In this document: positions 1 to 9,408 of the stretch, piece by piece
Numbering within the stretch: position 1 is the stretch's first letter
Layout of the letters: each line of letters opens with the position of its first letter
Source of the DNA: Pseudomonas sp. MPC6
Lineage (GTDB): Bacteria > Pseudomonadota > Gammaproteobacteria > Pseudomonadales > Pseudomonadaceae
Direction of reading: 5' to 3'
NCBI RefSeq assembly: GCF_006094435.1
Contig: NZ_CP034783.1
Span: 1,887,001-1,951,000, forward strand
DNA length: 64,000 bases
The notes under the pieces: model-generated
Seen by the model: only the letters and a program-made list of their open reading frames with translations
Database searches by the model: none
Told to the model about the DNA's origin: nothing
Position numbers and translations under genes: made by a program

Positions 1-2061
1 GGCGTCGATATGTTCGAAGCCGACGTGCGGCCGCCGGAGCGCTACATGATGGAGCGGTTCATCACGGCGCCGGTGGTCTTTGGCGGCACGCCCACTGCCG
101 AGGGCCTGCTGCTCGACGCGCAGATGAAACCCGACCCGGACTACCGACCCACGCTCCGGCTGGTGTCCCTGGACATCGAAACCACCGCCCGGGGCGAGTT
201 GTATTCCATCGCCCTGGAAGGCTGTGGCGAGCGTCAGGTCTATATGCTGGGCCCGCCCAACGGTGACCACGGCGCGGTGGATTTCCAGCTTGAATACTGT
301 GACTCGCGCACCCTGCTGCTGAAAAAACTCAATGAGTGGTTCGCCCGCCATGATCCCGACGCGATCATCGGCTGGAACGTCGTGCAGTTCGACCTGCGCG
401 TACTGCACGAGCACGCCCGGCGCCTGGCGGTGCCATTGAAACTGGGGCGTGGCGGCGAGGAAATGCAGTGGCGCGAACACGGCAGCCGCAATCATTACTT
501 CGCCGCGGCCGCCGGGCGATTGATCATCGATGGCATCGAATCCCTGCGCTCGGCGACCTGGAGCTTCCCCTCGTTCAGCCTGGAAAACGTCGCGCAAACC
601 CTGCTTGGCGAAGGCAAGGCGATCGACAACCCTTACCAGCGCATGGACGAAATCAACCGCATGTTCGCCGAGGACAAACCGGCCCTGGCCCGGTACAACC
701 TCAAGGACTGCGAACTGGTGACGCGCATCTTCGCCAAGACCGAGTTGCTGACCTTCCTCCTGGAACGGGCCAGCGTCACCGGTTTGCCGGCGGACCGCAG
801 CGGTGGGTCGGTGGCGGCCTTCACCCACCTGTACATGCCGCTGATGCACCGCCAGGGGTTCGTCGCGCCCAATCTCGGCAGCAAGCCCGCGCAAGCCAGC
901 CCCGGCGGATTCGTCATGGACTCGCAACCGGGGCTGTATGAATCGGTGCTGGTGCTGGACTACAAAAGTCTCTATCCGTCGATCATCCGCACCTTCCTCA
1001 TCGACCCGGTGGGCCTGATCGAGGGCCTCAAGCATCCCGCAGACAGCGAGTCGGTGCCGGGTTTTCGCGGCGCGCGTTTTTCCAGGACCCGGCACTGCCT
1101 GCCGGCGATCGTCGCCCGCGTCGCCGAAGGCCGGGAAACCGCCAAGCGCGAGCACAACGCGCCGCTGTCCCAGGCCTTGAAGATCATCATGAACGCTTTC
1201 TACGGCGTGCTCGGCTCCAGTGGCTGCCGCTTCTTCGATACGCGCCTGGCGTCGTCCATCACCCTGCGCGGCCACGAAATCATGCTGCGCACCCGCCAGT
1301 TGATCGAAGCCCAGGGCCACACGGTGATCTACGGCGACACCGACTCGACCTTCGTCTGGCTGCGCCGCGCCCACGGCCAGCAGGAAGCGGCGCAGATCGG
1401 CCGCGCCCTGGTGGACCACGTCAACCAGTGGTGGCGCGAACACGTGCGCCAGGAATATGGCCTGGACAGTGCTCTGGAACTGCAGTTCGAGACCCATTAC
1501 AAACGCTTCCTGATGCCGACCATCCGCGGCGCCGAGGAGGGCAGCAAGAAGCGCTATGCCGGGCTGGTGACCCGCGCCGACGGCAGCGATGAAATGGTCT
1601 ACAAAGGCCTGGAAACCGTGCGCACCGACTGGTCGCCGCTGGCCCGGCAATTCCAGCAGGAGCTATACCTGCGCATCTTCAATCGCCAGCCTTATCAGGA
1701 TTACGTGCGCGACTATGTGCGCAAGACCCTGGCCGGTGAGTTCGATGACCGACTGATCTACCGCAAGCGCCTGCGTCGCACCCTCGACGATTACCAACGC
1801 AACGTGCCGCCCCATGTCCGCGCGGCGCGTATCGCCGACGACTACAACGACCGTCAGGGCCGGCCGCGGCAGTACCAGAACGGGGGGTGGATCAGCTATG
1901 TGATCAGCGTCGCCGGGCCCGAACCGCTGGAGATCCGCAGTGCACCCATCGATTACGACCACTACGTCACCCGGCAATTGCAACCGGTGGCGGATGCGAT
2001 CCTGCCCTTCGTCGACGACGACTTCTCGACCCTGATCGGTGGGCAACTAGGCCTGTTTTGA
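1..2061 (+). CDS. polB: DNA polymerase II (family B), 5' end cut by window
   Basis: Family B DNA polymerase with 3'-5' proofreading, involved in replication restart and translesion synthesis after DNA damage. The reading frame is open from base 1, so the N-terminus (roughly 100 residues by family length) lies outside the window. Exonuclease motifs are visible: DIETT near codon 58, the WNVVQFDL block near 125, and YNLKDCE near 235. Polymerase motifs follow: [10 protein letters not shown] (motif A), KIIMNAFYG (motif B), YGDTDS (motif C, the catalytic aspartates) and KKRY. Only one family B polymerase is expected in Pseudomonas, so the call is firm. Its last 15 bases overlap the convergent DUF1810 gene. 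Confidence 0.95.
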   Translation, partial: GVDMFEADVRPPERYMMERFITAPVVFGGTPTAEGLLLDAQMKPDPDYRPTLRLVSLDIETTARGELYSIALEGCGERQVYMLGPPNGDHGAVDFQLEYCDSRTLLLKKLNEWFARHDPDAIIGWNVVQFDLRVLHEHARRLAVPLKLGRGGEEMQWREHGSRNHYFAAAAGRLIIDGIESLRSATWSFPSFSLENVAQTLLGEGKAIDNPYQRMDEINRMFAEDKPALARYNLKDCELVTRIFAKTELLTFLLERASVTGLPADRSGGSVAAFTHLYMPLMHRQGFVAPNLGSKPAQASPGGFVMDSQPGLYESVLVLDYKSLYPSIIRTFLIDPVGLIEGLKHPADSESVPGFRGARFSRTRHCLPAIVARVAEGRETAKREHNAPLSQALKIIMNAFYGVLGSSGCRFFDTRLASSITLRGHEIMLRTRQLIEAQGHTVIYGDTDSTFVWLRRAHGQQEAAQIGRALVDHVNQWWREHVRQEYGLDSALELQFETHYKRFLMPTIRGAEEGSKKRYAGLVTRADGSDEMVYKGLETVRTDWSPLARQFQQELYLRIFNRQPYQDYVRDYVRKTLAGEFDDRLIYRKRLRRTLDDYQRNVPPHVRAARIADDYNDRQGRPRQYQNGGWISYVISVAGPEPLEIRSAPIDYDHYVTRQLQPVADAILPFVDDDFSTLIGGQLGLF

Positions 2062-2496
2062 GTCCAGCAGGGTTAACGTCCACGCGTCAGGAATGCCGTG
2101 GAAATACTGATCCAGTGCCCGGTTGAAGAGATTGTCTTCGCTATCGATCTGAGCGAACAGGGTCATCGAGGAGTGAAACTTGAGCTCGTCAGGGTGGCCG
2201 AAGATCGCCGCAATCGGGCGCGGCTCAATGTCCAGGACCAATTGCGTGCAGGTGCGCAGGCGCGTGCTCAACACCGGGTGTTGCAGGTAGGCCTGCGCTT
2301 CCGCGGCGGAGTGAATCGCGAAGTGACGGGACATCTCGCTGTCCCCCAGCCCGGTGAACTGCGGAAAGATGAACCACATCCAGTGGCTGCGCTTGCGGCC
2401 ATCGCTCAGCTCATCCTGAACCCGTTCGAATACCGGGTTCTGCGCCTGAATGAAGCGTTGCAGGTCGAACCTGTCGAGTGGATCGGTGCTTCTCAT
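2047..2496 (-). CDS. DUF1810 family protein
   Basis: A 149-residue cytosolic protein of the DUF1810 family. Recognisable blocks are [12 protein letters not shown] at the N-terminus, the [10 protein letters not shown] motif, and the [16 protein letters not shown] block near the C-terminus. The family is small, helical and of unsettled function. An ATG at 2496 is preceded by GAGGG at good distance, so I prefer it to the GTG six codons upstream. The 3' end overlaps polB tail-to-tail by 15 bp. Confidence 0.85.
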   Translation of the reverse strand: MRSTDPLDRFDLQRFIQAQNPVFERVQDELSDGRKRSHWMWFIFPQFTGLGDSEMSRHFAIHSAAEAQAYLQHPVLSTRLRTCTQLVLDIEPRPIAAIFGHPDELKFHSSMTLFAQIDSEDNLFNRALDQYFHGIPDAWTLTLLDSKQA

Positions 2497-2526
2497 GCGC
2501 AAGCCCTCTGACACAACCGCGATGGC

Positions 2527-3348
2527 TCAGACCATGGCCAGCCGTTGCTTTCGTTGTGGCGCGTGAAACGCATGGTCCAGCGCCTCCAGATCTCCGGTTT
2601 CAAGCCGCAATTGCGCGGCTTGCGCATTCAGTTGCACGTGTTCAGGGCTGACCGCCTTGGGGATGGCGATTACGTCGTCCTGACGCAGAATCCATGCCAG
2701 CGCGACCTGCGCCGGCGTCGCGTCGTGTCGGACGGCAACGTGCATGAGCGCCGGGTGGGCCAGCATCTCCCCACCCTGGCCGATTGGACAGTAGGCCATG
2801 ACTGGCAGGCGATGCTGCTGGCACCAGGGCAGCAGATCGAATTCTATGCCACGTTCTTCCAGATTGTAGAGCACCTGGTTAGTGGCGCAGGCCGGCGCGG
2901 CCAGTTCGTGCAGGTCATCCAGGTCGAAATTGGACACGCCCCAGCGGCCGATCTTGCCGGCTTCGCGCAGGCGCTCGAACGCGTCGACGGTTTCCTCCAG
3001 GGGATACTGGCCACGCCAGTGCAACAGGTACACATCAATGTAGTCGGTACCCAGCCGTTGCAGACTGCGCTCGCACGCCTGGGGGATGCCGTCGCGGCTG
3101 GCGTTGTGCGGGTACACCTTGCTGACCAGAAACACCTGGTCGCGCCTACCGGCAATGGCTTCACCCACCACTTGCTCGGCACCGCCTTCGCCGTACATTT
3201 CAGCGGTGTCGATCAGGGTCATGCCCAGCTCGATGCCCTGGCGCAACGCCGCCACCTCCTGGCTGCGCCGTGAAGGGTCCTCCCCCATGCGCCAGGTGCC
3301 CTGGCCGATGACCGGTACGTTGACGCCTGCCAGATCGAGGGTGCGCAT
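2527..3348 (-). CDS. Aldo/keto reductase
   Basis: NADPH-dependent aldo/keto reductase, 273 residues. It shows the family features in order: GQGTWRMGE near the start, DTAEMYGEGGAEQVVGEA (catalytic Asp and Tyr), LVSKVYP (catalytic Lys), the YLLHWRG block with the catalytic His, GVSNFDLDDL, and the C-terminal cofactor segment AIPKAVSPEH. Two ATGs lie two codons apart. AAGGAG abuts the first, so the second (3348) has the workable spacing. The open frame runs about 50 codons further upstream but through REP sequence, which is not coding. The physiological substrate cannot be told from sequence. Confidence 0.9.
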   Translation of the reverse strand: MRTLDLAGVNVPVIGQGTWRMGEDPSRRSQEVAALRQGIELGMTLIDTAEMYGEGGAEQVVGEAIAGRRDQVFLVSKVYPHNASRDGIPQACERSLQRLGTDYIDVYLLHWRGQYPLEETVDAFERLREAGKIGRWGVSNFDLDDLHELAAPACATNQVLYNLEERGIEFDLLPWCQQHRLPVMAYCPIGQGGEMLAHPALMHVAVRHDATPAQVALAWILRQDDVIAIPKAVSPEHVQLNAQAAQLRLETGDLEALDHAFHAPQRKQRLAMV

Positions 3349-3448
3349 GCACATCTCCTTTTTTCGATCGATGGGTACTCTTCGGTTGGCAGCACAATAG
3401 CGCAGTGGTTCCATGCAAAACTCAATTATCCCGGTGTACCCCGCCCCC

Positions 3449-3542
3449 CTGTAGGAGCTGGCTTGCCAGCGAAAGCGTCCTGACAGCCAACACATATGTT
3501 GAATGTTCTATCGCTTTCGCTGGCAAGCCAGCTCCTACAGGG
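3449..3542. repeat. REPIN (inverted REP pair)
   Basis: Two REP sequences in inverted orientation. The left arm is TGTAGGAGCTGGCTTGCCAG followed by CGAAAGCG, and its near-exact reverse complement ends the element. About 35 bp lie between the arms. It sits between the divergent aldo/keto reductase and lipoprotein genes. Confidence 0.9.
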
Positions 3543-3740
3543 TACGGCGTACAGCGCAAGCAGCCACCAGCCACCAGCCGAGATCTTTTTATCCTGTCCA
3601 CCACCCAGCATTTACAGACCACCGGTACTGCACTTTTCCCCGTTTCCCGGCTCTATCCCATGGCCAGCCTGCGGCGATCCCCACCGCAAGCCCATGTCCA
3701 AGTTCAAACACCCATGGTTCGAGTGTTACCCCTCATCACG

Positions 3741-4463
3741 ATGCACACCCGCCGTTACAGCCTGCTGCTGGCCTGTTTGTCGACGCTCTGCTTCACCGGA
3801 TGCACCCAGCAACAGGGCGGCGACATCATCGACCAGTTCCGCCAAGGAAAACCCCAGGAATTCCTCCAGACCAGCGTCGACCGCATGGCCACCCTGGCGA
3901 TGCGCGACAACCTCGACAGCCTCTACTTGCTCATGAGCAAGCTCTACCTGCGCAATCCCGAGGAGTTGAAGAAGTCCGGCTTCCTCGACGCCCGCACCGC
4001 CGGGCAGCAAGTGCGCATGGCCATCGAAATGCAACAGCCGCTGCCGACCTTGGGCGGCAAAAAAGACCTGGCGGCGCTGAGTTTCGCCATGAGCCCGGAA
4101 TTCCTCGGCGACCGGGTCGGTGCCTTCATCTATGCCATCGGCAGCATGCTGGTCACTGCCCACGGCAATCGTCTCGAGTTCTACATGACCGATGCGATCA
4201 ACCCGACCTTCGTCAGCAACGCCGCGCGCAACATCGAGAAAGCCACCTGGATCCTCAGCCAGCGCCAGAACAAGCAGGGCGGGCCCTTGCTGTTTTCCAA
4301 CGAGATTTCGGAGGAGGGCAGCAACCTGAGTTTTGCCGTGGAATTCGGCAAGATCGTCGCGCGGCTGGACCTGCTGACGCAGATGCTCGACGAGCGCTAC
4401 CGGCGGATCGGCCTGAATTACGCCCAGAGCTTGCTGTTCCTCAATTTCCTGCCCGTGCAATAA
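3741..4463 (+). CDS. Predicted lipoprotein, conserved hypothetical
   Basis: I do not recognise a named family. From the ATG at 3741 the product is 240 residues, beginning with a short basic, then hydrophobic signal peptide that ends in a lipobox (F-T-G-C, lipid-bearing Cys about residue 21). The mature part is mostly helical and soluble, with no transmembrane segment. ATGs at 3714 and 3660 are in frame and no Shine-Dalgarno sequence decides between them; 3741 gives the most normal signal peptide. It is flanked on both sides by REPINs, so it is a single-gene unit. It probably faces the periplasm, by inference from the lipobox. Confidence 0.7.
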   Translation: MHTRRYSLLLACLSTLCFTGCTQQQGGDIIDQFRQGKPQEFLQTSVDRMATLAMRDNLDSLYLLMSKLYLRNPEELKKSGFLDARTAGQQVRMAIEMQQPLPTLGGKKDLAALSFAMSPEFLGDRVGAFIYAIGSMLVTAHGNRLEFYMTDAINPTFVSNAARNIEKATWILSQRQNKQGGPLLFSNEISEEGSNLSFAVEFGKIVARLDLLTQMLDERYRRIGLNYAQSLLFLNFLPVQ

Positions 4464-4503
4464 ATCTGGCGGACTGCCCCCGATCCATCGACCGCCCCCA
4501 TCC

Positions 4504-4600
4504 CCCTGTAGGAGCTGGCTTGCCAGCGAAGGCGTCCTGACAGCCAGCGCCTGTGTTGAATGTGACGGACCCTTCGCTGGCAAGCCAGCTCCTACAGGGG
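4504..4600. repeat. REPIN (inverted REP pair)
   Basis: Left arm CTGTAGGAGCTGGCTTGCC and its inverted partner ending in CTCCTACAGGGG, separated by a short variable centre. It closely resembles the element at 3449. A degenerate REP fragment follows near 4635-4665. Confidence 0.9.
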
Positions 4601-4765
4601 TCCGGGTAAATCCATAGAGTCAGGTCGGCTGACACACCGCGTTCGCAGGCAAGCCCGTTCCCAGCGCACATAGGCATAACGATAGACCGCATCGATATAA
4701 CTGGTTATAAGAAAAATCGCTATGCTGCGGGCCAGTTCTCTTATGCGATTTTTGTGGGCGTGTTA

Positions 4766-5551
4766 ATGGAATTCGTTAACTTCGGGTTGGTGGTCGCAGG
4801 TTTAGTGGTGGGTTTCATCGTCGGCATGACCGGTGTGGGCGGCGGCTCATTGATGACGCCGATCCTGCTGTGGTTCGGTGTCAATCCGGCGACGGCGGTG
4901 GGCACGGATCTGCTGTACGCCGCGATTACCAAATCCAGCGGCGTTCTGGTTCATAGAAAGAACAACAACATCGATTGGTCAATCACCGGCTGGCTGACCC
5001 TCGGCAGTGTGCCGGCGGTGCTGATGACGCTGTGGTTCCTGAGCACCCTGCAGACATCCCCCGATGCCATGAACGCCGTGATCAAACAGGCCCTGGGCTT
5101 TGTCCTGTTTGCCACCGCGCTGGCGATTTTCTTCAAGAAGCGCTTGCTCGATTTCGCCCACAAACGCGCGGGCGGCAACTACAACCCCAGCGGCCCACGC
5201 CTGAACGGGCTGACCGTGCTGACCGGCCTTGTGCTCGGCACCATGGTCGCCCTGACCTCCATCGGTGCGGGCGCCCTGGGCACCGTGGCCCTGTTCATTC
5301 TTTATCCAATGCTGCCCACCCGCCGCCTGGTGGGCACGGAAATCGCCCACGCCGTACCCCTGACCCTGGTCGCCGGCCTCGGTCACGCGAGCATGGGCAA
5401 CATGGATTGGCACGTACTGGGCTACTTGCTGGTCGGTTCGCTGCCGGGCATTTACCTGGGCAGTCACCTGACTGGCCGCATCTCCGACGAAATGTTGCGT
5501 CCTTGCCTGGCCACGATGCTGGCGCTGATCGGCTACAAACTGGCGTTCTGA
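4766..5551 (+). CDS. TauE/SafE family permease (sulfite/organosulfonate exporter type)
   Basis: Inner-membrane permease of the TSUP (TauE/SafE) family, 261 residues, about eight hydrophobic segments. The two family repeats are visible: an N-terminal GFIVGMTGVGGGSLMTPIL followed by GTDLLYAAITKSSG, and a C-terminal half with GTMVALTSIGAGALGT and GTEIAHAVPLTLVAGLGH. Members export sulfite, sulfoacetate or related anions; the substrate here is unknown. The start is either the ATG at 4766 or a GTG four codons upstream. It is monocistronic, converging on the VOC gene. Confidence 0.88.
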   Translation: MEFVNFGLVVAGLVVGFIVGMTGVGGGSLMTPILLWFGVNPATAVGTDLLYAAITKSSGVLVHRKNNNIDWSITGWLTLGSVPAVLMTLWFLSTLQTSPDAMNAVIKQALGFVLFATALAIFFKKRLLDFAHKRAGGNYNPSGPRLNGLTVLTGLVLGTMVALTSIGAGALGTVALFILYPMLPTRRLVGTEIAHAVPLTLVAGLGHASMGNMDWHVLGYLLVGSLPGIYLGSHLTGRISDEMLRPCLATMLALIGYKLAF

Positions 5552-5570
5552 TCTGCGCCGCAGGCCTCAA

Positions 5571-5939
5571 TCACTCACGGGTGAAAATTTCCAGCAGGTG
5601 CCCGTCCGGGTCATCGAAGTAGACCCGCCGGCCACCACCGTAGTCATCTATTTCGTCCAGTCGCTGCTTGCCGGGATCAGCCCACCAGGGTTGCTTTCGC
5701 GTTTGCAGACGGGCGAAGGCCGCATCGAACTCCTCGTCACCGAGCAAAAACGCATAGTGCTGGGAAGCGATCGGCGGGTCGTTGTTATAGAAATCCAGCG
5801 ACACGCCGTTGTCGAGCTTGACGATCAACATCGGGCCAAAGGGTTCAGGAGCGGCCAGGCCGAGGATGTCTGCCAGAAAATGGGCCGATGCCTGCTTGTC
5901 GCGGCACCAGACGATGGTGTGGTTCAGCTGAGCGCTCAT
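5571..5939 (-). CDS. VOC family (glyoxalase/dioxygenase-fold) protein
   Basis: A 122-residue single-domain vicinal-oxygen-chelate protein. The pattern is NHTIVWCRDKQASAHFLADILG at the N-terminus and YFDDPDGHLLEIFTRE at the C-terminus, whose Glu is a usual metal ligand; a His lies in the first strand. The ATG at 5939 is preceded by GGAGG with an 8-base spacer, which decides against the upstream in-frame start. It may share a transcript with the GNAT gene upstream on the same strand. The substrate is not predictable. Confidence 0.85.
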   Translation of the reverse strand: MSAQLNHTIVWCRDKQASAHFLADILGLAAPEPFGPMLIVKLDNGVSLDFYNNDPPIASQHYAFLLGDEEFDAAFARLQTRKQPWWADPGKQRLDEIDDYGGGRRVYFDDPDGHLLEIFTRE

Positions 5940-5984
5940 GGGAGGAGCCTCCAGGGACTCTCCCATGAGTTAAGCACTGTTGCT

Positions 5985-6452
5985 TTAAACCTTCGACGTA
6001 TCGCGTGCCATCACTGTGATCTCGAGCCCGTCGTCGTCCAGTTGTTCCACGATCTCCCAGCCCAGTCTGGCGTAAAGCGACTGGGCCGAGTCGGTATATA
6101 GAAAGAGCCTGGGGATTGCGAGTGCCGCCGCCTCCTCGACGATACGCGACACCAGCCCGGAGGCGATGCCCCGACCACGATGCTCGGCCTTGACGTAAAC
6201 GCCTGCCAGCCAGGGCGTCAACTCGGGCCGTGATCCCAGATCACTCTCGATCAGCAGGGCTCCGCCAAGCAGTTGCGTACCATCAAGGGCGACTAGCACG
6301 GTGGGCACGGTACCTTTGCCGCATGCAGCGCGCATACGTTCGGTTCTTGCCTGGAGGGTGTCGCCGGGTTTGAATTGACCCCATTCCTTGAAATTCAGCT
6401 CGGCCAATTCCGGGATCAGGGCGGGGTGGTTGCAGAGGTAATCGATTTCCAT
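5985..6452 (-). CDS. GNAT family N-acetyltransferase
   Basis: Single-domain GNAT acetyltransferase, 155 residues. The acetyl-CoA pyrophosphate loop is clear in VYVKAEHRGRGIASGLVSRI, the R/Q-x-x-G-x-G/A signature, followed by the LYTDSAQSLYARLGWE block typical of motif B. It lies 46 bp upstream of the VOC gene on the same strand, so the two may be co-transcribed. The acceptor substrate is unknown. Confidence 0.88.
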   Translation of the reverse strand: MEIDYLCNHPALIPELAELNFKEWGQFKPGDTLQARTERMRAACGKGTVPTVLVALDGTQLLGGALLIESDLGSRPELTPWLAGVYVKAEHRGRGIASGLVSRIVEEAAALAIPRLFLYTDSAQSLYARLGWEIVEQLDDDGLEITVMARDTSKV

Positions 6453-6683
6453 GTTGAATTGAAGCTCCTTTGCCTGGCGCGGACGATTCAGTCGTCGCGA
6501 AGATGAACCACAATAATGCGCTCGGAACCGCTGATCAATCCACGTTCGATACTCAATGATCTGTTGCGCAATGACCGCCCTGACCTAAGCTTGGGGCAGG
6601 GCGAAACATAATTGCGAAGCGTCCCCGGAACGAACGCCGCGATGCGCAATCATTAGAGCGTGGATATCAAAAAGGAGATGCGC

Positions 6684-7241
6684 ATGCTCATCAGGTCATT
6701 GACCCTGGCTACCCTGCTGGCTTTCGCCGGTCCCTTGTTCGCCGCCGATGGCGACTCACCGCTGGACATGGACAAGGGCAGGGCCCGGCCATTGATCGTC
6801 ATCGCTCCGAGTACGGTCGATCCCACATGGGTCAGCTTGAAAAAGGCCCTGGATGAGCCGGCCAACCGCAAGGGCTTCGACGATCGCAACATGGTGCTGT
6901 ACACCGTGCTCAACCTGATGGGCCAGCGCGAAGGCAAAGACCTGGGGCCGCAAGACACGGCGGCATTGATCCGCTCGCTCAAGTTGGGCGCCGGCGCGAA
7001 GACCAAGGTGATTCTGGTCGGCAAGGACGGCGAAAAGAAACTGGAACAGTCGGATGCGGTCGACCTGCAGGCGATCTTCAAGACCATTGACGAATTGCCG
7101 GCGACAGAGAAAGAAGCAACCGTGCCGACACCACCGCCAGTGACCGAACCCGCCCCGGCCAAGGGCGCCAAGGCGACAAAACCGAGCAAACCGACCAAGT
7201 CCGCCAAGCCCGCCAAGCCGCCTGAAATGCCGGACGATTGA
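6684..7241 (+). CDS. DUF4174 domain protein, secreted, with Lys/Pro/Ala-rich tail
   Basis: A 185-residue exported protein. A signal peptide (MLIRSLTLATLLAFAGPLFAA) precedes a DUF4174-type domain containing RPLIVIAPS and KVILVGKDGEKKLEQ, a thioredoxin-like layout. The last roughly 45 residues are low-complexity repeats of K, P, A and T, probably disordered and very basic. AAGGAG at about 6671 lies 7 bases before the ATG at 6684; the ATG at 6678 is too close to it and the one at 6660 has no ribosome site. Function unknown. The 135-bp REPIN array begins just downstream. Confidence 0.82.
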   Translation: MLIRSLTLATLLAFAGPLFAADGDSPLDMDKGRARPLIVIAPSTVDPTWVSLKKALDEPANRKGFDDRNMVLYTVLNLMGQREGKDLGPQDTAALIRSLKLGAGAKTKVILVGKDGEKKLEQSDAVDLQAIFKTIDELPATEKEATVPTPPPVTEPAPAKGAKATKPSKPTKSAKPAKPPEMPDD

Positions 7242-7274
7242 ATCCGCGCAGAATCTTTATGGAAAATGAATTCC

Positions 7275-8045
7275 CTGTAGGAGCTGGCTTGCCAGCGAAA
7301 GCGGTCTACCAGCCAAAACTTCTGCTGAATGTGCCGCCGTCTTCGCCAGCAAGCCGGCTCCTACACGGGATCGCTGGTGTTCACCGATTTCATGTTCACT
7401 GAAAATCCCCTGTAGGAGCTGGCTTGCCAGCGAAAGCGGTCTACCAGCCAACACATCTGCTGAATGTGCCGCCGTCTTCGCCAGCAAGCCGGCTCCTACA
7501 CAGGATCGCTGGTGTTCACCGATTTCATGTTCACTGAAAATCCCCTGTAGGAGCTGGCTTGCCAGCGAAAGCAGCCTGTCAACCACCACCTCTATTGAAT
7601 GTGCCACCGTATTCGCCAGCAAGCCGGCTCCTACACGGGATCGCTGGTGTTCACCGATTTCATGTTCACTGAAAATCCCCTGTAGGAGCTGGCTTGCCAG
7701 CGAAAGCGGCCTGTCAGCCACCACCTCTATTGAATGTGCCACCGTCTTCGCCAGCAAGCCGGCTCCTACACGGGATCGCTGGTGTTCACCGATTTCTTGT
7801 TCACTGAAAATCCCCTGTAGGAGCTGGCTTGCCAGCGAAAGCAGCCTGTCAGCCACCACCTCTATTGAATGTGCCACCGTCTTCGCCAGCAAGCCGGCTC
7901 CTACACGGGATCCCTGTCGTCTACCAATCTGGTGTTCGCTGAAGACCCCCTGTAGGAGCGAGCTTGCTCGCGAAAGCGGCGTATCAGTCAGCATCGATGT
8001 TGAAGGATCCATTGCCTTCGCGGGCAACCCGCTCCTATGGGTCGC
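7275..8045. repeat. Tandem array of six REPIN units, 135-bp period
   Basis: The left REP core CTGTAGGAGC begins at 7275, 7410, 7545, 7680, 7815 and 7950, an exact 135-bp spacing. Each unit is a REPIN (left arm, variable centre, inverted right arm ending CTCCTACA) followed by a linker containing GGTGTTCACCGATTTCATG. Units 1-2 share one centre sequence and units 3-5 another, indicating stepwise amplification. The sixth unit has a different REP core (GCGAGCTTGCTCGC) and a diverged linker, and looks like the ancestral neighbour. The stretch has no gene; the long minus-strand frame through it exists only because 135 is divisible by three. Confidence 0.95.
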
Positions 8046-8080
8046 CCACTTTCATGACTGCCATTGAACCTGTGGCCAGT

Positions 8081-9235
8081 TTATTTGCTCAGTGCGCCCA
8101 ACACCGTATGCGCCACTTTCACCCGCTCAGCATTCGGGTAGTTCTTGTTGGCGAGGATCACGATGCCGATATCTTTCGAGGGCACATACGCGACATAGGC
8201 GCCGAAGCCACCCGTCGAGCCGGTTTTATTGACCAACACAGCGTCCGATTGTGGTTGCGGCGGATTCAGCCACTGGACTTTGTGAGCTTCCATCGCCATC
8301 TGCGTCGAGTTACCGGCGAGCAACTGATCAAGCGTGACCGGGTAGTGGTAGAGCTCCCAACCCAATCCCTGAGTCATCTCACCGACCTGGTAATACCCAG
8401 TGTGCGTGGCGGCGATTGCCCGCTGCAGCGGCGCTTCAAGCCCTGCCGGTTTCATGTTCACCTGAACATAACGCAGCAGATCCGCCGCGCTGGTTTTCAC
8501 CCCATACGCCTCCGAATCCAGCGCCCCCGGCCCGACCCGCACCGGCTTGTCTTCCTTGTTGTACCCCTGGGCATAAAGCCCCATCTGATCCTGCGGCACC
8601 TTGAGGAAGGTGTGCTTCAACCCGAGTGTCGGCAGCAGGATCTTTTCCATCACCTCATCGAACGGCGCGCCCATGCTCTTGGCCGCCAGATAGCCAAACA
8701 GCCCCAGGCTCGGGTTCGAATACTGCCGGTGGCTGCCAGCGGCGTAGGTCGGTTGCCACTGCTTGAAATAGCCGAGCATCTTGTCCGGCGCGTCGGCCTC
8801 CTCAGGAAATTGCAGCGGCAGGCCGCCAGCGCTGTAGGTGCCCAGTTGCAATACGCTGATGTTGTCGAACGCACTGCCGCGCAGCTCTGGCAGGACGTTG
8901 CTGGCCTTGTCTGACAGGGAAAGTTTGCCCGTCGCCTGGGCGTAGGCGGCGAGGGTGGCCGTGAAGGTCTTGCTCACCGAACCGATCTCGAACAGGGTGT
9001 CTTCGGTGACCGCCGTGCCGTTTTCCTTCGAGGCCACGCCGTAGTTGAAGTAATGCGCCTCGCCGTTGACGGTGATCGCGACCGCGACACCGGCGATCTG
9101 CTGTTGCTGCATCACCGGTTTGATGGCGGCGTTGACGATGGATTCGATACGCTCGTCCGCTACGCAGTGACCGGCACCGAGGAAAAGTACGAAAGCGCTG
9201 TAGGACGCGAATTTGTTGAGGTTGTATCTAGGCAT
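8081..9235 (-). CDS. ampC: Class C beta-lactamase (AmpC type)
   Basis: Periplasmic serine beta-lactamase of Ambler class C, 384 residues with signal peptide (hydrophobic stretch about residues 12-24). Active-site motifs are all present: SVSK at residues 86-89 (nucleophile and general base), YSN at 172-174, and KTG at 337-339 followed by STGGFGAY. Length and motif spacing fit AmpC. The start is uncertain between ATGs at 9235 and 9253, with no strong ribosome site for either. No ampR regulator lies next to it; upstream is the T6SS operon on the same strand, ending 32 bases before this ATG, so read-through is possible. Confidence 0.92.
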   Translation of the reverse strand: MPRYNLNKFASYSAFVLFLGAGHCVADERIESIVNAAIKPVMQQQQIAGVAVAITVNGEAHYFNYGVASKENGTAVTEDTLFEIGSVSKTFTATLAAYAQATGKLSLSDKASNVLPELRGSAFDNISVLQLGTYSAGGLPLQFPEEADAPDKMLGYFKQWQPTYAAGSHRQYSNPSLGLFGYLAAKSMGAPFDEVMEKILLPTLGLKHTFLKVPQDQMGLYAQGYNKEDKPVRVGPGALDSEAYGVKTSAADLLRYVQVNMKPAGLEAPLQRAIAATHTGYYQVGEMTQGLGWELYHYPVTLDQLLAGNSTQMAMEAHKVQWLNPPQPQSDAVLVNKTGSTGGFGAYVAYVPSKDIGIVILANKNYPNAERVKVAHTVLGALSK

Positions 9236-9267
9236 GACTGGGCCACTTTCCATGAGTTTCAATGATA

Positions 9268-9408
9268 TTAACCGCTACATACCGAGCGGATTTTGAATCC
9301 GGGCCACCGACGTCCGATGATCGCGATCAAGCGATCGACCTCTCGCGCCGAGAGGCTATCGGTGGGTTCATCGAACGCGGGCTCGCGTTGAATGAAAATG
9401 CCAAGCAT
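9268..9408 (-). CDS. 46-codon ORF translationally coupled to the PAAR gene
   Basis: A 46-residue ORF whose ATG overlaps the PAAR stop codon by one base (TGATG), a classic coupling arrangement. I do not recognise the product. It starts MLGIFIQREP, has an acidic middle (FDEPTDSLSAREVD), then LIAIIGRRWPGFKI. It has no signal peptide or transmembrane helix. It could be a real small protein of the T6SS operon, for instance part of immunity or loading, or the worn-down end of a longer gene. The next gene, ampC, starts 32 bases on. Confidence 0.4.
   Translation of the reverse strand: MLGIFIQREPAFDEPTDSLSAREVDRLIAIIGRRWPGFKIRSVCSG

Noticed and set aside
3442..4600. REP clusters considered as a CRISPR array
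   Set aside because: REP units are palindromic, paired and irregularly spaced here, and no cas genes are present. The regular arrays at 7275, 35289 and 55870 have REP cores and near-identical linkers, not diverse spacers.
7257..8027. 256-codon minus-strand frame with a 45-residue repeat
   Set aside because: It reads the 135-bp REPIN array; the frame stays open only because the period is a multiple of three. No ribosome site or known domain.
9316..9330. Possible second Anr-like palindrome (TGATCGCGATCA)
   Set aside because: It has a mismatch to TTGAT-N4-ATCAA and lies inside the small coupled ORF with no promoter features beside it.
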